Positions 17,396 to 25,583 of a stretch of 64,000 nucleotides of DNA are shown one piece after another. Within the stretch, counting starts at the first letter, position 1; the number at the start of each line of letters is the position of its first letter. Under the pieces are notes generated by a model. The model did no database searches and was not told where the DNA came from. It saw only the letters and a program-made list of their open reading frames with translations. Location of the stretch: NCBI GenBank assembly GCA_965116395.1, contig OZ220684.1, forward strand, positions 2,232,001 through 2,296,000, written 5' to 3'. The DNA comes from Bin5 sp965116395. GTDB lineage: Bacteria > Chloroflexota > Anaerolineae > Caldilineales > Caldilineaceae. A program made the translations under genes and the position numbers.

Positions 17396-17625
17396 ATGAT
17401 TGTCATATGGGCGGTCGGGCCTTCGGCCCTCCCTTGTGCAGGGGCTGCGCCCCCGCAACGCCCCCCTACAAAACCATCTCTCACCGACCGTGTGCATTCT
17501 TCGCAACCTGTCGGCTGGCGAGCATGGCGGCCGCTGTACACCAGTTGCGTCACCAGGAGCCTGAATGGTTCCAAGGATGACTGGCTGGACAAGTACTGTG
17601 GCTTAGTAGTTACCTGAAAACTAAA
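17396..17625 (+). repeat. Interspersed cloverleaf repeat, copy A
   Basis: The core at 17409-17463 folds as an outer stem GGGCG/CGCCC enclosing hairpin GGGCC-TTC-GGCCC and hairpin GGGGC-TGC-GCCCC. Downstream, similarity to copies B, C and D continues for about 150 bp to the motif TGGCTTAG. It lies between the GH106-like gene and the dehydratase gene. Apparent ORFs across it are repeat translations, not genes. The other copies are at ~27470, ~31360, ~45080 and ~61430, all in the same orientation. Confidence 0.85.
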
Positions 17626-17647
17626 AACTGACTACTAAAAACCGCAG

Positions 17648-20600
17648 TCAAAAACTGCCCTCCACCACTGGCTTGGCGGTCAGCGTTGCCCGCATCGGGA
17701 AACTGACCGTAACCGGGCCAAGCAGCCCCGAAACCGTCTGCCCCGCAAAGACAAACTCGGACTCATAAGGTCCCGTGCTGAAATAGTTCGCCAGCGTATT
17801 GTAGACGATCACTTCCAACTCGTTGTCACCCTCGCGCACCTGGCCACTGATGTCATAGCGGTAGGGACGCGCCAACTTGACGCCCACACTCTGCCCGTTG
17901 ACAGACACCTCCGCCGTCGTATTCACCGCGCCCAGGTCGAGGATTACCTCCCCCTGCAACTGCTCGCTCTCGAGCGAGAATCTCTTCCTGTAGACGGCGC
18001 CGCCGGAGTAACTCTCCAACGCGTGCTGGCTCCAATCGCCCAACGGCAGCGATGCCTCAGCGCATTCGAAGCGAACTGGCTGGCGGATAGCCGCGCCGGC
18101 GTAGACCCCGGCCTTCTGTTCAATGCGCAGCGCCACCTGGGAGATATCCGCCACAGGAGCATCCAGCCGGATCTGTCCATCCCGGACTACCGCTTCCACG
18201 CCGTTGACCCAGACCTGAACGCCCTCGGCATCCACATCCAGATGCAGCGTATGCGTCCCCGCCGGCGCTTCGCACCTGTACCAGCCGACCCGTCTCTCCT
18301 TGTGCGGCGCGATCTCATACCCCAGTTCGGAAGGCTCGGCGAACCAGGTCAGCCGCGCCGCCGCACGGTCTCGCACCGGCGTCGTCGACGGCTCCAGCAG
18401 CGCAGCATACGCCCGCAAGGGCTGACCGGGCGGCTGGACGCAAGCAAGCAGGAGCAGGTTCAACCCCTCCTGCAACACGACCTCAATCGCCGCTGGAACC
18501 GGTTCCCCGGATGCCTCCGGCAGCAGGGCCGTCCCGTTCAGCCACGCCTGCTCTACTTGCCCGCTGTCGGCCCCCAGATGCAGGACCCAGCGTCCAGCCC
18601 TCGGCGCCCGTACATGCGTGTACAGATAGCGCACGCGCTCCTCATCCTCGTCGGCAACGTCAAGACACAGAAACGAATCCCCGACCCCTTGACTGCCGCC
18701 CCATACGTCGGTGCCCGGCCGCCCGAATTCCTGCGAATAGCAGACCGTCTCCCAACCTGTTCCCCCGGCGTCCAGCGCATCTGCGTCTCCGGCGATCAGA
18801 GCCGCCAGCTGCGGCGGAGCCTGCCCGCGCTTGAATGGGCCGCTGGCCCGCCAGTAGGGGCCAAAGCTATAGGTGAAAACGGGCCAGCTGCCGTCGTCAC
18901 AGTCGCGGCTGTGCCAGCCCTGCGCAACGCCCGGCCTCTCCTCCTCCCGGTAGCGGAACTGCCGCGCCTCCGCGGCGATGTGTTCATCGCTGGCCGGATC
19001 GCGGAAATCGCCCCAGCGGTTGTCCATCGTCGGCGTCAACCGGAACGACCAGTCGCCCGTCAGCTGCAGCGGGGCCTGCGCCGAGGCGAAGCGGGCCTGC
19101 GCGCCATACTCGCGCCCTTCATGGCACACGCGCACCGACTTGAGGCCCCCGTCTTCGATGATCCCCTGCACCTCAACGCAATCGTCGGCCGCTTCCACAT
19201 GCGTGATCGCCCCCAGATTGTCCACCGTCACAGCCGGTCGATCCCCAGGCGGACGCATCACCAGTACAATGCCCTGGTTGGCCTCCATCGTCAGCCGCAC
19301 AGTCGTCTTATCATCGGTGCAGCAGAAGCGGTGATAGGGCAACACCTCGCCGCTCCAGCAGTCCCAGATCTCCGGTTCGCCGCGCACGCGCAAGGTAAAC
19401 GTCAACTCTCTCCGCTTCGATTCGACATTGTAGAGGAAGTAGATGTCAAGCTCGCCTGCTTTCTGATGCGTGTGGAAGACGTTCTTCTCTGAAGCGATTA
19501 CATCGCGGTCGATCGCGGCCGCGATCGTGATCGCGACATCAACGCCCCGCTGCTCCGCATGGGGCGTGCGCATCGTGTCCTGGCTCGGCAGGAAGATGCC
19601 CTGGCCGCCCTGCTCGTTGCTCTGCCGGTAGATGCTGTCCCCAGCCTGGGTATGCGCCTCTGAGCGATGGGCGGCCGTCTCGCTGGAAGCGATGCCAAAG
19701 ATATGCTGCAACAGCGCGCACACTTCAGGATCATCGCGCCCGTGCTCCTGTGATGCACCGGGCAGCCGTCGGTAGGCCACTACCGTGCCGCCCCCGTCAA
19801 AGAACTCTTTGAGCTTTGTCAGCGTCTGACGCCGGATCGTCGTCATCGGCGGCAGCAGCACAGCCCGGAACCGGATACCTGCAATCTCCAGCGTCCCGTC
19901 GCGCACAACGGCCTGGCTGAGAAGGTTGTCGTCGACGAAATCGAAATCAATCCCCTTCTCATAGATCTGGCGGGCGAGCGCAAAGGTGGACATCGCGCAT
20001 TCGTCGGCCGCGCTCGTGAACGAGTCCCCCCGCAACCAGTTGGCGTGAACCGTCGTCAGCGGGTAGAGCAGCGCCACGTCTGCCGCGTGTGTTCCCTGGC
20101 TCATCACCGCGCTCAAGCGCGACACATAGTCCACAAAGGTCTGCCAGTGCTCCCAGTAGGGCTGGCGCCAGTGAATCGACGGCGGCACCCACTCATACCA
20201 GCCGCCCAGCGTGTTGTACAGCCCACCGTGCTGATTGTACAGATTCAGCCCATACGCATAGTTCTCATTCGTCCAGGCAACGTTCTGCTCCTGCGACATG
20301 CCCCAGCCCGACCCCCAGTAGACGCACATCGAAGCCCGCTCCCGCTCGTAAATGTGCAGGATCGAGCTGGACAGCTTGGCGTCGATGAAACAGCGCTGGC
20401 CGGGCAGGCTGGCCTCGGGATCCTCGTTGCCAGTGACGTGGAACCAGCGCATCAGGCGGAAAAAATCGCCGTAATGCCATGTCTGCCCCAGCATATCCTG
20501 CCGCCCCCAGGTCGCGATCGTGCCGTAGCGCATCCCCCGCTCTTCGTGCCACGCGTACAGCGGCTTGTAGAAGTTCTCCTCCAGCGCGGCGGACATCACC

Positions 20601-21457
20601 TCGTAGTAGTCGCAGCGGATCTTGTCGGTGAAATCGCCGATGTCGTGGAAGAGGCCGGCCAGCCAGGGCGCGGGATCATAACCCTTCTCCGCCCTGAACC
20701 GCTCTATCAGGTTCGGCGCGTAGAGGATATTGCCCTTGAGCACATAGATCTCGTCCTGCCCGTAGAGGGAGAGCGTGCCAGGTATAAATTCGTGCAGCCG
20801 CTCTTCATGTTCCTGCCAATAGACTTCGAGCCAGCGGGCCGCGACATGGGGATTGAGGTAATCTAAATCGTGCGGCTGGCTGGCGACAACCATCAGCAGC
20901 CAACCGGCCTCCGGCGCGGTCCAGCCTATCCGCTGCCCCTGCACAGCCGCACTGAGATCCTGGTGCGATGCCGGCTCCAACCGTTCACCGTCCGTGCGGT
21001 ATGCCGCCGCCGTCAGAACCCTCTCCCCCGCCGGCACCTCGATCTGCAAGGCACTGTTCCCATTCGAGCGCTCCTCGTGGATCACCAGGCGGCGGCCCGC
21101 CAACTCCGGCCGCGCGGCGCGTTCGGCCCGCAGCCGGTCCTGCCAGGATTCCCGTCCCTCCCAGCAGGAGAACCAGGCCTGCAGGCCAAGACGGCTATGT
21201 TCAGCCACCGAGTGGCGGAAGAACTCCCACCACTCCTCGCTGAAATAGGCCGGGTCCGTCCCGTACCGCTCGCCGTCGAGATAGCGCGGGTAGTACCAGG
21301 TCCCCCCCACGCCCTTTTTCTTTAGTTCCTCCAACTGCCAGGTCAGGCGCTCTTTATCCAGCTCCCCCGTCTCCCAGAACCAGGTGACGAAGTCGCTGTA
21401 GTCAAGGGAGGGTTGGCGGAAGAGTTGTAGCAGGGAGTCGTAGGATGGAGCAGTCAT
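17648..21457 (-). CDS. Large GH106-like glycoside hydrolase, probable alpha-L-rhamnosidase
   Basis: 1269 aa. The N-terminal catalytic region opens as GH106 enzymes do (FVTWFWETGELDKERLTWQL, then a GVGG turn and LGLQAWFSCWEG) and continues to about residue 700. Beyond it lie beta-sandwich segments resembling GH2-type sugar-binding domains (WVLHLGADSGQVEQAWLNG near 990, and AEVSVNGQSVGVKLARPYRY near 1200). No signal peptide is seen, so it may act in the cytoplasm on imported oligosaccharides. The rhamnose mutarotase gene nearby supports rhamnosidase activity. The ribosome site is weak. The GH106 link is by pattern; the catalytic acid and base were not assigned. Confidence 0.75.
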   Translation of the reverse strand: MTAPSYDSLLQLFRQPSLDYSDFVTWFWETGELDKERLTWQLEELKKKGVGGTWYYPRYLDGERYGTDPAYFSEEWWEFFRHSVAEHSRLGLQAWFSCWEGRESWQDRLRAERAARPELAGRRLVIHEERSNGNSALQIEVPAGERVLTAAAYRTDGERLEPASHQDLSAAVQGQRIGWTAPEAGWLLMVVASQPHDLDYLNPHVAARWLEVYWQEHEERLHEFIPGTLSLYGQDEIYVLKGNILYAPNLIERFRAEKGYDPAPWLAGLFHDIGDFTDKIRCDYYEVMSAALEENFYKPLYAWHEERGMRYGTIATWGRQDMLGQTWHYGDFFRLMRWFHVTGNEDPEASLPGQRCFIDAKLSSSILHIYERERASMCVYWGSGWGMSQEQNVAWTNENYAYGLNLYNQHGGLYNTLGGWYEWVPPSIHWRQPYWEHWQTFVDYVSRLSAVMSQGTHAADVALLYPLTTVHANWLRGDSFTSAADECAMSTFALARQIYEKGIDFDFVDDNLLSQAVVRDGTLEIAGIRFRAVLLPPMTTIRRQTLTKLKEFFDGGGTVVAYRRLPGASQEHGRDDPEVCALLQHIFGIASSETAAHRSEAHTQAGDSIYRQSNEQGGQGIFLPSQDTMRTPHAEQRGVDVAITIAAAIDRDVIASEKNVFHTHQKAGELDIYFLYNVESKRRELTFTLRVRGEPEIWDCWSGEVLPYHRFCCTDDKTTVRLTMEANQGIVLVMRPPGDRPAVTVDNLGAITHVEAADDCVEVQGIIEDGGLKSVRVCHEGREYGAQARFASAQAPLQLTGDWSFRLTPTMDNRWGDFRDPASDEHIAAEARQFRYREEERPGVAQGWHSRDCDDGSWPVFTYSFGPYWRASGPFKRGQAPPQLAALIAGDADALDAGGTGWETVCYSQEFGRPGTDVWGGSQGVGDSFLCLDVADEDEERVRYLYTHVRAPRAGRWVLHLGADSGQVEQAWLNGTALLPEASGEPVPAAIEVVLQEGLNLLLLACVQPPGQPLRAYAALLEPSTTPVRDRAAARLTWFAEPSELGYEIAPHKERRVGWYRCEAPAGTHTLHLDVDAEGVQVWVNGVEAVVRDGQIRLDAPVADISQVALRIEQKAGVYAGAAIRQPVRFECAEASLPLGDWSQHALESYSGGAVYRKRFSLESEQLQGEVILDLGAVNTTAEVSVNGQSVGVKLARPYRYDISGQVREGDNELEVIVYNTLANYFSTGPYESEFVFAGQTVSGLLGPVTVSFPMRATLTAKPVVEGSF

Positions 21458-21723
21458 TTTAGAAGCTCTCAGCTATGAGGTTTTGATTCTGTCGGAGCGG
21501 GAGAGGCTCCTCTGTTACGACTGCTGGGCGATTGCGGAGGCGTGCGGCTTCATACGGGACTTGCGGTGCAAGTCAAAGACCGGAACGCATGTAAGAGGCA
21601 TGGACAGCTGAATGTTATTCGGACAGACGCCCATCATTGTAACCGCAGGCTGTGGCGGGTCAAACCGCATGCAGGAGATGCTTGAGGGTGTGCCTGGGCT
21701 TGAGGGTCCAGCCGCACTTGCGG

Positions 21724-22067
21724 CTACTCGTCATCCTGACGCTCTCGCAGATACCTGCTGATCCGTGCGCCGTCCTCGCGCTCTTTGTCTCCCTTGAAAT
21801 AGAGTTCGATGAAGTCAACGCGGCGTTCATGGATGAAATAGGCGAAGATGACGCGCAGCGAACTGTTCCTCAGATACCGGCAGGCCAAGCGGCTTTAACG
21901 ATCAACAGGGACTCGGTCTGTGTGAAGATGCAGATGCGCCTGGAGTATGTAGGCGGGACAGCCGCGATCACTTCTCGAAACAACTGCAAATTTGTGGGGA
22001 GTGACCTGTACTTTCTGGAGAGTCTTAAGCGCTCTCGCTCAAATTCACGTAGTTCGCTAAAGTACAT
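21724..22067 (-). pseudogene. RelE/HigB-fold toxin gene with a frameshift
   Basis: From ATG 22067 the frame gives MYFSELREFERERLRLSRKY through FTQTESLLIVKA and then stops. One base over, after about 21895, it continues CRYLRNSSLRVIFAYFIHER, then FIELYFKGDKEREDGARISR, ending at 21724. Joined, this is a ~113-aa mRNA-interferase-like toxin with the diagnostic RVIFAYF and FIELYFKGDKE strands. It overlaps the antitoxin stop by 11 nt, the usual toxin-antitoxin coupling. The shift either inactivates the toxin or is a sequencing error. Confidence 0.65.
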
Positions 22068-22710
22068 CGTCCGATTCGCTTACGGAGTAACTGTCATCTC
22101 GATAGAAAACAGTCTCGTAAGGAATCGGTTTCCCGTAGCGAGTGCATTTCCAGGGGATGTCATTGTGGGAGTACTCAGACAGATCGGCAGCACCCATGTC
22201 GGAGAGACGGGCCAACACCTGATCGATGAGATCGATGTCGCGCGCGCCCAACAGATCGGTATCTGGATGTTCGGTTGTGAGGTATTTTTTCTGGCTGTAG
22301 CTGTGGTAAACCAGCTCAGTCTTCTGGACCGCCCCTTCCTCTTCTATGCAGTGCAGAATCCGGCCCAGATTGACTGATGTCGGACCGTAGCCGTTCCTGA
22401 TGTAGGTCTCACCCATCAGGTTCTCTTCGAACTTCTCGTAGTAGTCGAAGTCGATGAAATAGAAGAGGTTATGCAGAACGGCTTCGCCGATGTTCGGTTT
22501 GCCCTCGACCCTGTCGAGAACGTAGAGGATCACCTGCCTGAATACGTCCGGGCGTTCCTCTTCGACGCGAATCAGAAGATCCGCGCTCTCCGGCGCTGCT
22601 TCGTCTATTACATTCCGGCGTGCGTGACCGGTAGCCCGCCCTTCAGTCAGCATACGCGGATGCCCCTCTCTTATACGTCTCAGCCCACGCAAACTTTGCC
22701 CAGGCAGCAA
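22057..22710 (-). CDS. SocA/Panacea-domain antitoxin
   Basis: 217 aa as the full frame; the true start could be an internal ATG at codon 20. Residues ~60-200 carry the Panacea (DUF4065/SocA) pattern: GEAVLHNLFYFIDFDYYEKF, YGPTSVNLGRIL, DLIDQVLARLSDMGAADLSE, and SHNDIPW near the C-terminus. Panacea proteins act as antitoxins for varied toxins. Here the downstream partner has a RelE/HigB fold, a known pairing. The N-terminal ~40 residues are not typical and may be non-coding. With its toxin frameshifted, this antitoxin may be a relic that still neutralises related toxins. Confidence 0.75.
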   Translation of the reverse strand: MLPGQSLRGLRRIREGHPRMLTEGRATGHARRNVIDEAAPESADLLIRVEEERPDVFRQVILYVLDRVEGKPNIGEAVLHNLFYFIDFDYYEKFEENLMGETYIRNGYGPTSVNLGRILHCIEEEGAVQKTELVYHSYSQKKYLTTEHPDTDLLGARDIDLIDQVLARLSDMGAADLSEYSHNDIPWKCTRYGKPIPYETVFYRDDSYSVSESDDVL

Positions 22711-22764
22711 ACAATTTCTGGCTGCAGAAGCCAGGAGTTAGCAGAAGATATCGCGCCGCGGAGG

Positions 22765-23640
22765 TCACACCTTAATCGCGCCCGAAGTCAGTCCGGCCAC
22801 AAACCAGCGGCTGGTGAAGACGAAGAGGATTACCAAGGGGATCGAGCCGATCAACAGCCCCGCCATTGTCAGCCCGTAGCGTGTAAAGTACTCTGTCTGA
22901 TAGGCCCACAAACCCGGTGTCAAAGGCAGAAGCGCCTGCTTCTGGACAGTCAGGTAGGGCCAGATCAGATTGTTCCACGTACCCAGAATGTTCAGAATCG
23001 CGGCCACGCCCAGCATCGACTTGCTCAGCGGCAGCGCAATCCGCCAGTAGCCCTGCCACTCGCTCGCGCCGTCAATGCGCGCCGCGTCGAACAGCTCCTT
23101 CGGCAGGCTTTCAAAAAAAGTGCGCAGGATAAACATGGCAAAGACCTGCCCGCTCGCGATCCACGGCAGAATCATCGCCCAATACGTATTCATCAGGCCG
23201 AGATCCTTCACCAGCACAAACGACGGGATCAGCGTCATCGCCGAAGGCACCATCATCAGCGACAGCACCAGGTAGAACAGCACCTGCCGGCCCGGAAACT
23301 CCAGAATGCCGAACGCATATGCCGACAGCGACGCCAGCAACAGGACGCCCACAACCGTCACGCCGCTAATGATCATACTGTTCTTGATGAACTCCAGCAC
23401 GATCTCAAAGGCAAACCCGTAATTCTCCCAGTGCAGCGGGAAAGTCAGCGCAAACGGCTGCCGGGCAAACTGCGGGATCGTCTTCAGCGAAATCAGGAAG
23501 GCCATCACCAGCGGCGCAATCCCCCCCACCAGGAACAGACCCAATAACACAATCCGCCACCAGTCCCCGCGCAGAAACACGCCCACCTGCTCGCTTCTGG
23601 TCCGCCTGTACTGTAATCTCATCTCTGTCGCCGCACTCAT
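22765..23640 (-). CDS. ABC sugar transporter permease, MalG type
   Basis: 291 aa with six predicted helices. The EAA loop reads FDAARIDGASEWQGYWRIAL, and the C-terminus GLTSGAIKV is family-typical. It pairs with the MalF-type permease 23702-24661. The 61-nt spacer between them is a run of CAGTGGTC/CTAGTGGC repeats rather than ordinary sequence. It belongs to an operon of binding protein (25584), PhyH dioxygenase (24713), MalF and MalG. No ATPase gene is included. Confidence 0.92.
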   Translation of the reverse strand: MSAATEMRLQYRRTRSEQVGVFLRGDWWRIVLLGLFLVGGIAPLVMAFLISLKTIPQFARQPFALTFPLHWENYGFAFEIVLEFIKNSMIISGVTVVGVLLLASLSAYAFGILEFPGRQVLFYLVLSLMMVPSAMTLIPSFVLVKDLGLMNTYWAMILPWIASGQVFAMFILRTFFESLPKELFDAARIDGASEWQGYWRIALPLSKSMLGVAAILNILGTWNNLIWPYLTVQKQALLPLTPGLWAYQTEYFTRYGLTMAGLLIGSIPLVILFVFTSRWFVAGLTSGAIKV

Positions 23641-23701
23641 GCCCTAACCCCCAATTGCCACTGACAACTAGCCACTAGCCACTGACCACTGACCACTGCC
23701 G

Positions 23702-24661
23702 TTAATACTCCTCAGTCGTAATGTACTTCAAATTGATCATTGTCAGCACAAGCGTGAGGAGGAACAAGACGACGCCGATGGCGGAAGCGTAGCCCATCTT
23801 GTTGATGCGGAAGGCGTTGAAGAACATCCACATCCCAGGCACCATCGTGCTGTTGATCGGCCCGCCCTGTGTCATCGCAAAGACCGCGGTAAACTCCTGC
23901 ACACCCCACATGATCGTCAGCACCGAAATCAGCTTGATCTGCCCGGCGATCAGCGGCAGCTCGATCGACCAGAAGCGCCGCATCTCTGAGGCCCCGTCGA
24001 TCATCGCGCTTTCCACGATCTCGTAAGGGATCGCCTGCAAGCCCGCCAGCAATATCAATATCGCTACCCCGTCCACCCATGGGAAATTGCGCAGCATCAC
24101 CGCATACAGCGCCACATTCGGGTCCGACAGCCACGCCCGCGTCCAATCCTCCAAACCTGCCCATATCAAGATCGAATTCAGCGGGCCGACCTTGACATCG
24201 TAGATGAACTTCCACAGCATCAGCGGCACGATCGCAGGAATGACCACCGGCAGAATCATCCCCAACCGAAACGTATACTGCGTCCTCCCGCCCCGCAGTC
24301 GGTGAATCAGAACCGCGATAAAAAGAGACACACCAACCGTGGAGACAACATACCAGGCTGCCAGTTGCAGCATGTGGTCCATCGAGTTCAGAAATACCCG
24401 GTCTTTGGTGAAGAGTTGGATAAAGTTGCCCAACCCCACAAAATCCGCGGACAGGCCCGGCGCCCACTTGTACACCGATCTGTACAGCCCTAAGAGGGCG
24501 GGATAATACATGAAGACGAGGAGAAAAACGAAGGTGGGCGCGATCATAGTGTAGGCGACGCGCCCTTCGTAGATACGTCTTCCGAGCGGCTTTCTGCGTT
24601 CCTGTATGTCCACGGCCTGGGACGCAGTATTGGGCAGGGCGGGCATCTCTTTTACAGCCAT
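23702..24661 (-). CDS. ABC sugar transporter permease, MalF type
   Basis: 319 aa from ATG 24661, preferred because GAGG lies 8 nt upstream; the frame opens at a TTG at 24709 without a ribosome site. Six membrane segments begin at VAYTMIAPTFVFLLVF. The EAA loop is ESAMIDGASEMRRFWSIELP. It forms the translocation channel with the MalG-type subunit downstream. It lies directly after the dioxygenase gene, so channel and enzyme are probably co-expressed. Confidence 0.9.
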   Translation of the reverse strand: MAVKEMPALPNTASQAVDIQERRKPLGRRIYEGRVAYTMIAPTFVFLLVFMYYPALLGLYRSVYKWAPGLSADFVGLGNFIQLFTKDRVFLNSMDHMLQLAAWYVVSTVGVSLFIAVLIHRLRGGRTQYTFRLGMILPVVIPAIVPLMLWKFIYDVKVGPLNSILIWAGLEDWTRAWLSDPNVALYAVMLRNFPWVDGVAILILLAGLQAIPYEIVESAMIDGASEMRRFWSIELPLIAGQIKLISVLTIMWGVQEFTAVFAMTQGGPINSTMVPGMWMFFNAFRINKMGYASAIGVVLFLLTLVLTMINLKYITTEEY

Positions 24662-24712
24662 CAGCGCATCCTCATCCTTCAGTGATTCGTGAATAGTGAA
24701 CTGGGCCAAGCG

Positions 24713-25510
24713 CTAACCATTTGCATAGATCAGAGGCAGATGTTCGTCGTCTGCGATCACTTCACCCACGCGCAACCGCCCGGCCACCTCCGCCGGCAGC
24801 GCAGCCGACCGGCCGTTGTACACCGCGCCTTCCGGCATGAACAGCATCGACAGCGCCCGCCGCGGATGGACCGTCATGTTCGGACCTGCAGCATGGGCGA
24901 TCATCCCATTGATGAAGACGCCGTCCCCCGCCTTCACCTCCACCGCGGCCGGCTCGATCTCCCTCCACTCGGGATACGCCTCCAGCAGGCCGTCGATCTT
25001 CGCCTCGTTCAGGTTGCCGGCCACATCATAGCGGCTGCTCTTGTGTGTCCCCGGCAGAAAATACATGCAGCCGTTCTGAAGCGTGGCATCGTCCAGCGCC
25101 ACCCACAACATGATCGACTGCCGCGAGTGGAAGGGGTCCATCGCGTTGTCCACATGCCAGTTGGTCGGGTGCGCCCAAGGCTCCTTCACCAACGCATGGT
25201 CGTGGTACAGGCGGATGCCGTCCACGCCTGCCAACGCCGCGGCCAGCCGCCCCAACCGCGGATCGGTCACCAAATCCTTGATGCGCTCGCTCGTCTTCCA
25301 CAGGTTGACGCACTGTACGAAGACACCTTCATAGTAATCGTCGCGGCCCTGGTTGTGGCGCCCGCTGATCCTGAAGTGCCGCGCCATGCCATCAGCCAGC
25401 GCGACGCGCCAGCTCTCCAACTCCTTCCCGTCCAACAGGTCACCAACGGCGAGGTAACCGTTTTCCCGGTAGAATTCGACCTGCCGTGCGGAAAGTGCGG
25501 TGTTCATCAA
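24713..25510 (-). CDS. Phytanoyl-CoA dioxygenase (PhyH) family Fe(II)/2-oxoglutarate oxygenase
   Basis: 265 aa. The iron-binding facial triad is visible as H119-x-D121 (NWHVDNAM) and H206 (IAHAAGPN), and R217/R218 (HPRRAL) is suited to bind 2-oxoglutarate. NGCMYFLPGTHK is the family hallmark. Members hydroxylate small molecules, not only phytanoyl-CoA. The gene sits inside an ABC importer operon between the binding protein and MalF, so it probably acts on the imported compound or a derivative. It is the first of four PhyH genes in 16 kb; the paralogues are divergent. Confidence 0.9.
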   Translation of the reverse strand: MMNTALSARQVEFYRENGYLAVGDLLDGKELESWRVALADGMARHFRISGRHNQGRDDYYEGVFVQCVNLWKTSERIKDLVTDPRLGRLAAALAGVDGIRLYHDHALVKEPWAHPTNWHVDNAMDPFHSRQSIMLWVALDDATLQNGCMYFLPGTHKSSRYDVAGNLNEAKIDGLLEAYPEWREIEPAAVEVKAGDGVFINGMIAHAAGPNMTVHPRRALSMLFMPEGAVYNGRSAALPAEVAGRLRVGEVIADDEHLPLIYANG

Positions 25511-25530
25511 AACGTCCCAAAGAGGAATAA

Positions 25531-25564
25531 AGGAGTGAGAGGTATGTAATCACCTCTCACTCCT
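25531..25564 (-). terminator. 13-bp perfect stem-loop after binding-protein gene
   Basis: AGGAGTGAGAGGT (25531-25543) pairs exactly with ACCTCTCACTCCT (25552-25564) around an 8-nt loop. It lies between the binding-protein stop and the dioxygenase start. On the transcript side it is followed by TTTATTCC, a weak T-tract, so partial termination or 3'-end protection is likely. Confidence 0.6.
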
Positions 25565-25583
25565 CTTCACTCACTCCTCGCTT

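Noticed and set aside
17409..17463. Repeat core as a tRNA or tRNA-like gene
   Set aside because: Although it folds as a cloverleaf-like shape it is only 55 bp, lacks a T-loop TTCNANNC box, an anticodon arm of correct size and a CCA-compatible acceptor stem.
17278..17592. ORFs across repeat copy A and equivalent ORFs over copies B-E (products like MGGRAFGPPLCRGCAP)
   Set aside because: Identical translations arise at every repeat copy in several frames, so they reflect the DNA repeat and not protein selection.
21652..22377. Plus-strand ORF of 241 codons opposite the toxin-antitoxin pair
   Set aside because: The minus strand carries the Panacea motifs and RelE-type strands; the plus frame has none.
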